Shown in pieces: positions 31,356 to 43,395 of a stretch of DNA of 64,000 nucleotides (positions are counted from its first letter, which is position 1; every line of letters starts with the position of its first letter). The notes below the pieces were generated by a model that ran no database searches, was not told the DNA's origin, and saw only the letters and a list, made by a program, of their open reading frames with translations. The translations under genes and the position numbers were made by a program. Location of the stretch: the NCBI GenBank assembly GCA_020002185.1, contig CM034543.1, positions 9,712,302 through 9,776,301 of the forward strand. The letters run 5' to 3'. The DNA is from Paraescarpia echinospica (lineage: Eukaryota > Annelida > Polychaeta > Sabellida > Siboglinidae).

Positions 31356-32614
31356 ATGGAACCGACCAATGAAGAGCACAATTATGCGGCCGATGAATCG
31401 GCCCCCCGACAACCACAAAACAGGTACGTTTTCCTAACTCACCTAACACTGCTTTCCTCACATTACTGCTTTCATTTTACAACGTTCACTAACTAACTAA
31501 TTTTTGTTTTTGTTTACAGTGCACGCGCCGAAAATAGTGCGCCGACTTCCCAACCCGACGGGAATAGTGCACCGCCGCCTCCCCGACCCCGACCCCAACG
31601 CCCCGGAGAAAGGTACGTTCAACGATACTAACTAAATATAAAAATAACGCTTCCAATTTACTAATATTTACAGACCGCTTTCTTTTTCAAAATCTACCTT
31701 TATTTACAGACGACGCCTCATTTGATGAACACTATAGCTGCTTTCTTTTTTCAAAGTCATTAATCTACCTTTATTTACAGACGCCCTATTACGGACTTTG
31801 ATGAAGACTATAGCTGCTTTTCCAGGTTAACGTGCGCCCTTCTAAAAGGTTATTTACAAACGCCCCGTTACAGACTTTAATGAATACTGCGTTTTTTCAG
31901 GCCCCATTAAAACAGACGCACCATTACTTTAATACTTTTCATACTTGCAGACGCAACATTGCCGGGTTTGACACGCTCCAGATAGGGCGGGCGCAAACCC
32001 TTGCGCGCCCCTCTCGCCGGAATGGGTTTATACACACGACGAGAATACGCTTACACCCTACCGATATAATTTTAGTTGACAGAACCCCGCGCGAAAATAG
32101 ATCGGGCGGTACATTGTACCTTGGTCGTCGCCGTCGTCACACGTCACCTACCGAAAATTAATAACACTGCTGCTTTCCTTCTCCCAACAGAACGCACATA
32201 TATGTCATCTTGCCAGAACTCGTTCATCGGACGTACGCCATAGGCCGGGGCGTTGTCGTACACTTCGTGGAGCTAGTACATAGCCAAATCATTTTCGCAT
32301 CAACACCACCTTCACGCCCGACATTATCCGTCGAGCCAAGACAACACACCGAACCACAAAATAGCGACGACGACGAACTATTATTTCTCGATATCACCCC
32401 CGAAACAGAAGAAGACACTTTCATCGAACCATTCTCATTTGCATCCATATTCCCAAGACCTCGTGTTCTCGCCTCATCATTCGCTCCACGCATACCAGCC
32501 CACCTTTCCGTCCATTTAGGCTACCCTCCACCACCACCCGGTCGCAACGGATACGGGCCACCACCATCCGATTACCCCCATCAACGATTTGCGCCGCCCC
32601 CACCTTCATCATAA
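31356..32614 (+). CDS. Spliced proline-rich protein gene, four exons
   Basis: Deduced exons 31356-31423, 31520-31612, 31781-31825 and 32191-32614 join in one frame for 209 residues; all three introns are phase 2 with GT donors (GTACGT, GTACGT, GTTAAC) and TTTACAG or CCAACAG acceptors. Exons 1-2 encode an acidic-polar then Pro/Arg-rich segment (SAPPPPRPRPQRPGER). Exon 3 encodes RPITDFDEDYSCFS. Exon 4 has a hydrophobic start, an acidic patch (SDDDELLFLDITPETEED) and a Pro/Gly/Tyr-rich end (GYPPPPPGRNGYGPPP). An alternative last exon, 31951-32161, begins in the same phase and ends in a basic RRRRH tail. AATAAA at 32616-32621 follows the stop. It is divergent from the RPA-like gene. No homologue recognised; the splicing is predicted, not observed. 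Confidence 0.5.
31674..31880 (+). repeat. Tandem ~70-bp exon-plus-acceptor repeats
   Basis: Units starting at ~31710, 31781 and 31852 share a TTTATTTACAG-type acceptor followed by ACG and the word CTTTGATGAAnACTATAG(C). Unit 2 is the usable exon. Unit 1 would hit TGA after five codons. Unit 3 has lost the acceptor AG (ACAA). An older acceptor is at 31673. Confidence 0.6.
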
Positions 32615-32615
32615 C

Positions 32616-32621
32616 AATAAA
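32616..32621 (+). terminator. Polyadenylation signal of the spliced gene
   Basis: AATAAA one base after the TAA stop (32612-32614). Confidence 0.5.
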
Positions 32622-32723
32622 ATTCATATTCTCTCTCACCGTTTGTTTCTGTGTTTCTTTTCGCACAATGCGCGCCACCAGCATTCCAACTCATGCACGC
32701 ATAACACCATTCCAAATAATGCA

Positions 32724-33070
32724 CTGCTGTCTATATTCCAACTAACGCACATTCGTCGCTGCACACAGCCAGCTTATTCTGACAGCTCCGGCCTCCAGCA
32801 GCTATAACGGTCTCCAGCGCTACAAGCCTAATGCACGAGTATCAGCTGTTACCAAACATCAGCTGTTACCGAACCTGCTGTCTATATTCCAACTAACGCA
32901 CATTCGTCGCTGCACACAGCCAGCTTATTCTGAGAGCTCCGGCCCACAGCAGCTATAACGGTCTCCAGCGCCACAAGGGTAATGCACGAGTATCAGCTGT
33001 TACCAAACATCAGCTGTTACCGAACGCCTGTCTATAGGCCAACCAACGCTCAAAGCACACCGCGAATACT
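32724..33070. repeat. Direct 151-bp repeats in the terminal region of element C
   Basis: Units start at 32724 and 32875 and a decayed third near 33026. Each has CTGTCTATATTCCAACTAACG, CAGCTTATTCTGA and a doubled CAGCTGTTACC. The CAGCTTATTCTGACAGC word recurs inverted at 50106-50122. Confidence 0.7.
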
Positions 33071-33205
33071 GGCGCACGGCCAGCTGACAGCCGAAATAAA
33101 CATTTCTCCGGCTTCCTACAAACCCCGCTCAACGCTCATACACTGCATAAATTCTTACAGCGCACGCCGACATACGATACCCCCATTCGGCAGTGAGTCG
33201 TGAAA

Positions 33206-33767
33206 ATTAGGCCACCCGATTAACCTCGCTGATCTCCAGTCCGCCAGACACTACGACGCGCAAACTAATCCGTCCGATTAACCTCGCTGATCCACCAGGC
33301 ACGCCCCTGCACAGCGTTACAGCCTAGAAGCTTCTAGAAGCTTCTAGAACCTTCCCCACATTCCCGTATACCTAATTAATACTAATTAGTTGAGAATTAC
33401 TATTTTTAGTTATTACTAACGTTCTCCTCCGATGATTGCACTACTCACTTATTGCTAATTAGTACATAATTACCCTAATTAGTCACTAAATGACTAATTA
33501 CTACTTTTAGCTTATTGCTAGTGCTGCCCTCTAGTGAATGCCCTACTCGCTTATTGCTAATTAGTACTTAATTAGTACCTTATTAATCACTAGATGTCGA
33601 CACACTCTTTCTTCCGTTAAACCCATCAATCACTTTTTTTGACACATTCCTAATATGCAACATACTGCTAAAAAACGTAGGAATTCTACTTATAAAAAGC
33701 GAAAAAGCCTTTGATCTGGGGTCAACCTGCGGGTTCATGAAACCCTCCTTACTACTCATATGCTATA
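33206..33767 (+). repeat. Left inverted terminal region
   Basis: It matches the reverse complement of several blocks in 48431-50083: 33206-33240 with ~50045-50083; 33472-33640 with both 48600-48745 and 49785-49945; 33640-33767 with 48431-48600. The inner block includes TGACCC, AGATCAAAGG, TTTTTATAAGTA and CGTTTTTTA words in the same order. Outside it the two sides are unrelated. Confidence 0.7.
33326..33355 (+). promoter_or_regulatory. Six-unit heat-shock element
   Basis: Six contiguous pentamers alternate nGAAn and nTTCn (aGAAg, cTTCt, aGAAg, cTTCt, aGAAc, cTTCc) without a mismatch. This is the consensus site for trimeric heat-shock factor, which needs only three units. It lies inside the terminal region of element C, with no recognised gene start within 700 bases, and has no counterpart in the inverted region at 48.4-50.1 kb. 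Confidence 0.6.
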
Positions 33768-35220
33768 ATTTTATATAATGCAGGCATCCCCTAATATTTC
33801 TATGTAATAAACATAATTTCTGGTTAGCGTTCTTTGCTTCTTCTGCTATATTCTTTGTGCAAGTTAGGTCATTAGAAAGAGTAACCCCCTAGATATTTTG
33901 CAGTGGCAGCTTATGACAATACATGTGATGAAATCATTCTGTGGGGATACCTGCCATAGTGTGCATAAATAATATAAACATTTTATGTATTAAATTTCTT
34001 TCCCCAAGCATTACTCAAATGAATCAGCTGATTTGTGTCTTTGTAGTATTAATTATCTATGTGGATGGCTTAATGAATTAAACAGTCATTTATTCCAAAG
34101 TCTGACCGGTACCTGGTGAAATAACAATGGTAGATTGTTACAGTATAACAGGAATAACAAAGTACCCACAACCGTACCCTAGGGAACCCCTGATATCACA
34201 TTTTCATCGTTTCAAAATTTATCATCAACTAGTACTCTCTGGCTTTGATCCAGTACAGTAGGAACGATTAAATTAATTTATATAATTTATCATTGATATC
34301 ATAGAAAAGTGGTTTATATATTAGTCTCGTGTGGATCAACATCAAACTCTTAGGAGAATTGAAGAACCACAATATTCACTTTCACATTTTGACAAGCTAC
34401 AAGGGTCGATATTCAAAGTCATCTTGAAGTTTGGCATCTTTCAGATGTGTCACTAATGTAGTTAACGAATATATATGTTACATATACGTAAACCTTTTTT
34501 GCATTGATAAATGCTTTGTACTATTAGTCCAACATGCAATCGTTGACATTGCAAGCCCTTGCCAGTGTAGGCAATGAACGGTAATGTTGCAAGTACCTGT
34601 CAGTGATCCCATTTGTTATTATTAAGGCTTTATACTTCAGTCCTATCTTGTTTTATACATCAAAATGTTTTCACTTTGATCACAACACATTACAATAGTT
34701 ACGCAAATGTCATATTGCATTGTTGTGCATATATGTCATGACAGTTTCATAGTATACTTTTAGTTGATGAAGAATTATTGTTAAACCTTAAATCCAGGTT
34801 TAGTGAAATTTGGAATAATGAAATTTTATGCACAATATTCAAATAACCACACCAATTTGCTTTGAAAAAACCCCACTTAATTCTTTTTTGTTGTTCAGCT
34901 GCCTCATCTCTGGAAAACGGAATATGCCGCTCACAAGGGGCCAACAAATGGTTTGGTTATTTTTAGTGGAATATGTGTACATGCATGCCATGCTAAACAA
35001 TAGAGGGAAGTATATTTACATGTATACACCAGCTGTATATAGTATCTGTAAAATATAAAATAATTTACAATGATTTTGTAACGCAATCAGTAGTTGATCA
35101 TATATTATTTGCATATTTAAAATATCCAACTTGTTTTGATACAGTTGTGGAAATATTCATAGTTACATATTTAAATTGTACCAAAGTAACGTATTTTTAT
35201 AATTAATAATATAATTTACT
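33768..35220. other. AT-rich host-like DNA, no gene seen
   Basis: Composition changes sharply from the GC-rich elements. Only short chance frames occur. Confidence 0.5.
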
Positions 35221-35231
35221 TAATTTTTCAG

Positions 35232-35270
35232 TTGAAGGTGAGCCTTCAGTCAAACGAGCAAAAGGCAAAG
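35232..35270 (+). other. Possible small exon encoding a basic NLS-like peptide
   Basis: A TTTTTCAG acceptor, 39 coding bases (phase 1 to phase 1) reading EGEPSVKRAKGK, and a GTATG donor. It resembles in phase and composition the 38541-38597 exon (DEVPPAKKR), so it may belong to the same or a duplicated gene. Confidence 0.3.
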
Positions 35271-36861
35271 GTATGTTTTCAGGTGTTTTTTTGTGTAGGA
35301 AATTTAACACTACAATTAGTATTTAAGTATATAAAAACGAAAGCTGTGACTGCAATTTTCAGATCTCATCTTTGAGTGCCTTTTATTTGATATGTATTAG
35401 AAACCATGCTGTTGATTTTCCAATGACTTAGTGAAACTGATCATCATAATGAACAATATATTTAGCCTCATTATTTACAAACATTAAACAAATAAAGTCG
35501 GCAAACTTATGCTGTTTGTTCCTTAACTTACCACTCACCATCACACCACAAGTGTTTTTTTCACTTTGATAATAAACTAATTACCCTTTGTTATAAATTA
35601 GTTATGTATATATTGATTTAATCAAATATTGTTGCATTTCATGCTTAGCTGCTCCAATATTTGAAGTAAGCACCTACCGTGAGGTTCATCGAGCTGGACA
35701 TGTATTATATTCTTGTAGTTGTGAAATGAAATCAACACAATAGTTACATTACCAATTGAAATTATGTCCACAATGCCAACAGTGAAAACCAATGATTTTT
35801 ATTGGTTATTGATGTATTGGTTAATTATAATTAAAAACAGCCAAAAACATAATAATATGAACACATAGACCACCAGAAGTTAGGATAGTGAATGACAGCA
35901 CCGTATGATATTGGCTACCGGGAAGAATCATGCGAAACAAAACATTGTTTAAGTGGAACTGAGAGGTGCGCATAATTCAACGTGTATATTGTACTTTAAA
36001 GAAGTTGTATAAGTTGTTGCTAATGTAGTTGCTACTATGTCAGATATTTAATATAATCACATGTATAATATGCAATGTAGTACATTCTTAGTCTACCTTT
36101 CTTTCATTGTAAGTTTCTTATAAAGTTATATTCCTTATAAAATAGGCTGGAAAAAAGTGTATATACATATATATATTGTTTTTGATGTGCTAGGATGACA
36201 AATTGAACGTAGCTATCGATGGCTGGAGCATTTGGAGCGGCCGTTGCCAGTGGAAACCATGACACTGGCCAGTGATTCCAGTGGTATTTCATGGTTTTTC
36301 AATAACCTTTGAAGAAGAAAGCATAAATTAAAAGCACGAGGTCCATAGGATTGAGTGTCAAGAGTCACATCACAAGCCATTGAAGTATGGATGCATGTCA
36401 AAATGTTGTTCCCCACTGCTAATATAATGTTGAACTATCAATATAATTTGGTGCCTGTTTGAAAGGTATTCACTAACAAAAAAAGGAATTATAAGAGTAA
36501 TTTAAATGAAACATGAAATCCTGGAATTTTTTATCCCATTATAATGAATGTTACTTGATGAATCCTTTATGAAATCAGTATTGCCATTTAGGCTTATGAT
36601 CACATATTAATTAATTTTATATTTAATATATGGTTAAACAAAAAAGTAATAATTACTGTCTATAGTTGTGTCATCATCAAACAAGATCACTTCTAGAAAG
36701 TTTCCTTATGTGTATACTTATTTGTAAATGGCAGAATGAATATGTAAACGATATATCTATTGCAGTTCTATATTCAGAATTTTCCGAGGATCACTACAAT
36801 CCATTTGCCAGTGAACCACATATTGTAAATGTAAAATCAAATTAGTAATTTTTAAATCCAC

Positions 36862-37720
36862 GTTATCAAAGTTCAAACCGACTTTGGTGGTGCACGTTGC
36901 ATACTTTCGTCGTGCTAAACAACAATTGATTATGAAGATGTTTGCACTTTCTGATTTTGTTGATGAAGATGGAGCAGTGGGAATAGGTGAAACTGCGCGA
37001 ATTTAAGTTGAACTGATCAATGTTGACGGTTATGATCACGAGCGCTTGAGTCGTTTGTGCAATGTGTATACTGTACAATATAGTTATTATAATAGAAGAG
37101 TGCGCAACATTTGTCGGCGTTCGCAATGACCGCTCGCCATTCAACATCTGTATTATTACAATGCGACGCCAAATCCAACTTCCATGAACACATCCATATG
37201 CCCAAATGAACAAACTTTCACAGTGCCTTCCTTTACTAAACAAAACATTGTACGTATTATCGAAAGTGATGATTAATCACGGCATAAGTCCGATACGACC
37301 AAAAAAGAAGACTCGCGTATGGTACTGATACAGAAGTGAACTGCACGATCACGCTTACACGCCCGTCGCCGCCGGTAGGAGCTCTCCAACGGGGACGCTG
37401 TTGGAATTTCGCCGGGTAGAATATTTTCCAAAAGGCATGTGTCGCGTCTCGTTTTCTACTAAAACTTCACGCGACCATACGCGGGTCTTCTTTTTTGGTC
37501 GTATCGGATTTGTGCCGTGATTAATGACCATTTTCGATAATACGAACAATATTATGTTGAATAAAGGACAGGCACTGTGCAAGTTTATTCATTTGGGCAT
37601 ATGGTTGTGATCGTGGAAGTTGGATTTGGCGTTGCGTTGTAATGATACAGATTTTGAATGGCGAGCGGTCATTGCGAACGCCGACAAATGTTGTGCACTC
37701 TTCTATAGCGCTGATCAATA
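36862..37720. repeat. Two inverted copies of a dispersed repeat
   Basis: 36862-37325 and 37465-37720 share, in opposite directions, sequence around AACGCCGACAAATGTTG, GCGAGCGGTCATTGCG, TTGGGCATATGG and GATTAATCACGGC. The right copy extends leftward with a GAGCTCTCCAACGGGGACG block. Apparent reading frames are shared with the other copies but have no recognisable domain. Confidence 0.65.
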
Positions 37721-38079
37721 ACTACGTCCCATCGTTATCTAGTAGTGCTCTATATAGCACATATGTATCAACGAGTAGGACAAATGACTAGCCGCAGCCG
37801 CCAATTCGTTTTGCTTCAGCAGTGAAATACAATGGCTAGCTCTACTCCTTTTTATAGTGTGACGCTCGACCCAAATAATTTTAGAAATGCGCTTCACAAG
37901 AAGATTGCTACCATTCAGACTTTGAGTACTGTTAAGCTATGCACTACTTACAGAGTGCACAATGACACATACTAGTACTATGAGAACATTATAACTTTAC
38001 TGTGTGCTCTATTAGTCTATACTTATACAATTACTGTGATCGAATATGTGTGTCAGTGTGTGTCAGTTTTTTTTTATAG

Positions 38080-38910
38080 GATCCAAGAGCCACAGCTCTG
38101 GGTGCATGCTGTCAAGACAGTGTATAGTCAGGCTGGGGTGTCCCTAACAGCTACTGGGAACCGCCACCGCATCTCGACACTATATGCAGCGATGCATATG
38201 TCAAAGGACGACAGGGAGTGTTTCTACAAGCACATGGGACTGTATTCTGGTAATTATCGAAATAAGTTGTGTAATGAAAATGAAAAATTGGCACATCTGA
38301 ATTCTGGTAATTATCAAAATAAGTTTTACAATGAATATAAAAAAGTGTTAATTAAAAACAGTATTTATCTTAGACATAGAAATTATATTATTTACAGCTA
38401 TTTTGATATACCTAGTACTATATTACAATGCTGTAGAATTAATCCTAGGTAAATTACAATTGTTTGTATTCCAGTGACCAATGCTTCATGTTCTTAAGTT
38501 TATAATAACTATGTTTGTTACCTTTCGATATATGTCGTAGCGGCAGTTGACACCAGCGGCACTGAGGAAGATGAAGTGCCCCCAGCAAAGAAAAGAGGTA
38601 CGTATGATTTTGTAATGGTTTACACAACCACTCTACATTTACGAAGTCTGTTCTTAGGTTTTCATTAATTAGTAATATAGTGTTCTTAAGTTTATAATAA
38701 CTATGTTGAAGGTGTACTGCCATCCATATTGTTTTAGTAAGCTAGTAACGCAAGGAAGGTAAACAAAACATCCAGTTTCAAAGCAAGCTTTTTTGGCAAA
38801 GTTGCCCACAGGGGCAGACTGTCTCCCTTTAATAACGTGTATACAACTTTTCCTGTTTACATGCTACTATAATATAACTTTCAGCGAAGAGCGTCCGTTG
38901 GGATGTGTAA
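38080..38910 (+). pseudogene. Tyrosine-recombinase-like gene remnant, last exons
   Basis: Three exons fit in one frame: 38080-38249 (TTTTTATAG acceptor), 38541-38597 and 38885-38910 ending at TAA; both introns are phase 1 with GTAATT and GTACGT donors. The first encodes EPQLWVHAVKTVYSQAG, then LTATGNRHRISTLYAAM and SKDDRECFYKHMG, which resembles the Arg-His helix and the HMGH region of Tyr-recombinase (Crypton-type) domains that are widespread in invertebrate genes. The His after MG is replaced (GLYS). The second exon is acidic then basic (TSGTEEDEVPPAKKR). No 5' exons were identified, so this may be a fragment or part of a larger host gene. Confidence 0.4.
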
Positions 38911-41040
38911 GACAATGCGTTGCTTGAACAAGGCTTCCCTACCTTTTTCAACGAAAGTGGTACGAAGGGCATTTTACCAAGTAAGCTTACGTTTCTGGCA
39001 AGGTATATATAAATTGACAATTATAACACACATGCTGACTGTGCTAGTGTGGAAATTGCAATGGTGTGTTTGTCTATACAATTAAAAAAATAACAGTGCA
39101 ATCAACAAATATGTTGCCTGGAGTATTGCAGATTGAAAAATGTATTTGATCGACTGCCACCTCGTATTTGTCAATGGTTACATACCGATATCAATGCCAA
39201 TGGTAGTCGTTATATAAAGTTATAAACGTTTCATCCATATCGAAAACGTCTGCGGCTGCATTGTAACCACAAGCGCATGAGTCGTTTGTGCAATGTGTAT
39301 ACTGTACAATATAGTTATTATAATAGCGCTATCATTTTGCGTTGAAATACCTAAACATAGAACAGGAAGTTACTGTAAACGGGCATGCGCGCTTTCCAGT
39401 AGGACATCATGGTAGCCGATCATGATTCTTATTGCAAGAAGAAAGCAGCAGTCTCTGCTCGCTTACAGAATCAGAATCAATTGATTTTACCTATACATAC
39501 GATACATATACAACGAATAACGTAAGTAATAGATAAGGTCGGGAGACTCCCATTTAGATATATAATATCGCTAGCACAGGAGCCACCCCCATAAATATAA
39601 ACAACAACCAAATTTACATGATACAAATCAGAATATCATATGACTTGTTTCTATAGTTGATAAATTACTCAATGTATCAACATGCATACATAATACAAGA
39701 ATTGATTATATGTACTCGCGTACAGATTGACGTACATAAGATACCAAGGTATACATTTCAATACGTATTACGAATTACAAATAAAGCAATTATAGATACA
39801 ACAACTGGATTCATAATTTAAAATAAAAACTTTTTTGTGTATGTTGAAAAACCATATAGACTGTGGGCATAAATGTTATTAATGATAATACTTGGTGTAT
39901 TGTTAACTGTCTCTATTGTGTTGTGCCTAATGCATTTTTTTTCTCGCAAATTCATGTTTGAATCTGGACATATATATATTATTTCTTTCACGTGTGCAGT
40001 GCTGATGAATATCATAGATGTGTGCGTTTGGAAAAACATTGAAGTAGTAGAATAAAAGATTGTTAATTAATTTATATTAAAATTTTAATTGTTGCATTTT
40101 ATAAATGTCATCCAACTTTAGCAACTGAAGTCCTTTAAAACTAGACTTGTGTGAGCACTGTATTTACTTAAAGGGATTCTTTGAGAATTTTAATATCTTT
40201 GTAATGTACGCAATTATTAGGTAATCCTGTTAGTATGATTATTTTATGTAATTAGATGCCTTTATTTTATTAGAATTATGTTTTATTAATCACTAATGAC
40301 CCTGACAGTATATCGAAAAAAATAACTCTGCGTACGCAGAGTTTCTACTTTGGGCCCACATTCACAATCCGTATAAGGCATGCTAATGAATATTCGGGAA
40401 TGTCCATCAGACTTCGATTAGCTACGCCGAGTTAATAGATGCAAGAAATGTGTCATCAACATGTGTGTATATGGATTAGTTACCGCCATGCGAATGAGTC
40501 GTGACCGATAAAATTATCAAAATCAAACGTGGACCAGCTGCTGTTTATGTCACAGATTCAGTAATGTAATGAACGAAAATATATGGAATAAACGGAGAAT
40601 GAACATAGCCACAGTTCATGACAGACGAATTGATTTAAAAGAACAAACATCACCTCTCCATGCACGAATCCGACGCCGATGGCGACGTCGATGTCATACT
40701 AAATGATTGGCAATTTTTTTGTTGGAATATAAAAATATGGTACTATCACGTTCATTTTTTACTAGGTACATCTGGCTATTTTGAAGTGAAGTTTTAATGA
40801 AACATTTAAGTAACAGAAACCTACTGAAGCCGAGAAACATTCAATAATGGAACCATTTTATTTGCACCATAAATCCAGCTGCTATTTCCATAAGCAGTAT
40901 AAATACATTATACATCACTGATGTAATTTACGGTATTAAAATAGGATAGGTGGTTATGTACTTTCCTATCTACGTAAGGTTTATTTTTACTAGTTTTATA
41001 TTGAAAAATTTAGATCTATAAAGAGCATAACATTATTAAC
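38911..41040. other. AT-rich host-like DNA, no gene seen
   Basis: A 60-residue hydrophobic frame at 39873-40055 is the only notable one; it has no codon or promoter support. A word of the dispersed repeat (GAGTCGTTTGTGCAATG) recurs at 39280. Confidence 0.45.
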
Positions 41041-41508
41041 ATTAGCAGCCTAGACATTTTTCTGAACAAGGAAACATGTATTCCAACTACAAAAATAATT
41101 CTATCCTTGAAGGGTCTTCTTGCTATTTCTCCAACAGGGGCTGTTGCATTTCTGTCTAATATGTATGAAGGCAGCATTTCCGACAAGGAACTATTTCTGA
41201 GATCAGGGCTGTTCAATTGCCTTAATCCTGGAGACCTTGTAATAGCAGACAGAGGCTTCGATATCAAGGCTATATTACAGGAAAAATGTGTACATTTAAA
41301 TATTCCCCGGTTCTTGCTGAATAGGGATAGATTGACGCCTCAAGAGGACATGCTAACAAAACGCGTAGCACTTGTCAGAATTCATGTTGAGAGAACTGTC
41401 GTACGAATGAAAAAAATAAAGATTAGTAGTCGAACCGTTCCAGTATCATTAAAGCCTGTGATTAGTCAATTGGTTCAAATGGTTGGTTTACTCGTGAATT
41501 ACCAGTAG
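41041..41508 (+). pseudogene. IS5/ISL2EU-type DDE transposase, C-terminal remnant
   Basis: The open part from 41107 reads KGLLAISPTGAVAFLSNMYEG, SISDKELFLRSG, DLVIADRGFDI with a catalytic Asp, and RIHVERTVVRMKK with the catalytic Glu, closing MVGLLVNY before TAG. This is the DDE_Tnp_4 pattern of IS5-like/ISL2EU/Harbinger-type transposases. Just upstream, YSNYKNNSIL is in another frame, so one base is gained near 41107. The first Asp and the N-terminus are missing. A copy of the local dispersed repeat starts 340 bases downstream and could be part of the same element. Confidence 0.7.
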
Positions 41509-41847
41509 CCGGTTGTTAAGTAAGTAGCCAATCCCCTCTGGCTGAATGGCTAGTTAATGTGGTTGGCGGAAATCTAGAATCAGGTGGCACTGGATAATTA
41601 CTACAATTAATTAATTAATTATGGTAATTGTGTTGATCAGTGACATGGCTGTGGACATACATACATTTGTGTTGATTTAATTATGTTTTTGTAAGACTGG
41701 TGTTTCCTCCGAATAATGTATGTATTGGTATGGTAATACGTTATATTATTAATCAGAATGTAATAATACGTACGATATGCATAATCATCATCCCCTTCAT
41801 ACAATAATTATAGCGTACTGGTGAACATACTTCAGTGTCATACTTAA

Positions 41848-42105
41848 ACTTGCACAGTGCCTGTCCTTTATTCAACATAACGTTGTACGTATTATCGAAA
41901 GTGGTCATTAATCACGGCACAAATCCGATACGACCAAAAAAGAAGACTCGCGTATGGTCGCGTCAAGTTTTAGTCGAAAACGAGACGTGACACATGCCTT
42001 TTGGAAAATATTCTACCCGGCGAAATGCCAACAGCGTCCCCGTTGGAGAGCTCCTACCGGCGATGATGGACGTGTAAGCGTGATCGTGCAGTTCGCTTCT
42101 GTATA
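41848..42105. repeat. Dispersed repeat, third copy
   Basis: Reverse complement of about 37342-37580 (GAGCTCC, CCAACAGCGTCCCCG, CCAAAAAAGAAGACTCGCG words). Confidence 0.7.
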
Positions 42106-42516
42106 AGCCAGAAAAAACAAACATCACTTGTGATCACACATGTACGATAAAACCTCTGAAGATCACTAACACACATGTTAGATGAAACTTTCTTCTTCTT
42201 CTTCCGTTAAGTGGCCACAATCAATATCTGATTATTCTACCACTATTCTGGGGATCTGGCATTTGAAAAAACCGTACCTCCTACAAAATAAATAAAAATA
42301 CACCCTACTAATAAACTCTCACTATAAATTAAATTAATGTACACATTATTTTATGCATACATAAACGCACTACATATTAAAACATCTCCTCTCTTTATTT
42401 TGCCACTCTGGTCCATGTAGCTGTCTAACAACCTACAAACCATAGCAAATTTCCAATCACTAGAGTAACATGAGTTATTATCTCAATTCAGGCGAGGTAG
42501 CATATTTAGTATGCAT

Positions 42517-42620
42517 GTTTCAATTTTGTCTTGACTATTGAAATACATATATTTGTTTGTATATATATATATATATATATATATACATACATATATATTT
42601 CAATAGTATATATATATATG

Positions 42621-42656
<36 letters not shown>

Positions 42657-42696
42657 CATATATATGTATTTCAATAGTCAAGACAAAAATTGAAAC
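42517..42696. repeat. AT-rich hairpin (fold-back) with TA core
   Basis: Arms GTTTCAATTTTGTCTTGACT and its near-exact complement enclose runs of (TA)n and a central TATTTCAATAG. The total is about 180 bp and could form one long hairpin. Confidence 0.75.
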
Positions 42697-42849
42697 ATTT
42701 ATATAACATGTTACTTGTTATATATATATCCCAGATTATAAAACATTACATTTAACATTATTTCCACTGCATAATTATTTTTATGTTTTCCATAGTTATT
42801 ACAGCCCACCAAAATGTCGCGTATTCTGATGAATTCATTGCTGTTTCTT

Positions 42850-43395
42850 TTGGTTGATGCAGAAGTGAACTGCACGATTAAAAAAGGCGTGTGTCGCATC
42901 TCGTTTTCGATTAACATTTCACGCGACCATATGCGAGTCTTCTTTTTTGTTCGTATCGGACTTGTGCCGTGATTAATCACCACTTTCGATAATACGTACA
43001 ATGTTTTGTTGAGTAAGGAAGGTACTGTGAAAGTTTGTTCATTTGGGCATATGGTTGTGTTCGTGGAAGTTGGATTTGGCGTCGCATTGTAACGATACAG
43101 ATGTTGAATGGCGAGCGGTCATTGCGAACGCCGACAAATGTTGCGCACTCTTCTAGTTCCATTATAATAATTATATTGTGCACAAACGACTCAAGGCAAG
43201 CGCTGATGATCATAACCGTCAACATTGATGAGTTCAACTTCAATCCACGCAGTTTCACCTATTCTCATGGCTCCATCTTCATAAACAAAATCAGAAAGTG
43301 CAAACATCTTCATAATCAATTGTTGTTTGGCACGACGAAAGTATGCAACGCCAACGTGCACCACCATAGTCGGATTGAACTTTGATAACGTGGAT
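42850..43395. repeat. Dispersed repeat, fourth copy
   Basis: Inverted relative to 36862-37325; includes TTGGGCATATGG, GGCGAGCGGTCATTGCG and ACGCCGACAAATGTTG. The first ~60 bases (AAGTGAACTGCACGATTAAA) correspond to the start of copy 2, with an internal deletion. Confidence 0.7.

Larger units (their letters stand above)
16797..33767 (+). mobile_element. Element C, the longest Polinton/adintovirus-like copy
   Basis: It runs from a 5'-truncated integrase to a repeat-rich terminal region whose inverted counterpart is at 48431-50160. The sequence gap and its flanking duplication (17763-20057 and 21058-23354) inflate its apparent length by about 3.3 kb. Order: integrase, membrane protein, penton, core, capsid, protease > < polymerase, 229-residue protein, RPA-like < > spliced proline-rich gene, repeats, heat-shock element, inverted terminal region. 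No FtsK/HerA-type packaging ATPase is visible. Confidence 0.7.

Noticed and set aside
39873..40055. 60-residue hydrophobic frame as a small membrane protein
   Set aside because: Chance composition in AT-rich sequence; no promoter, homologue or repeat context.
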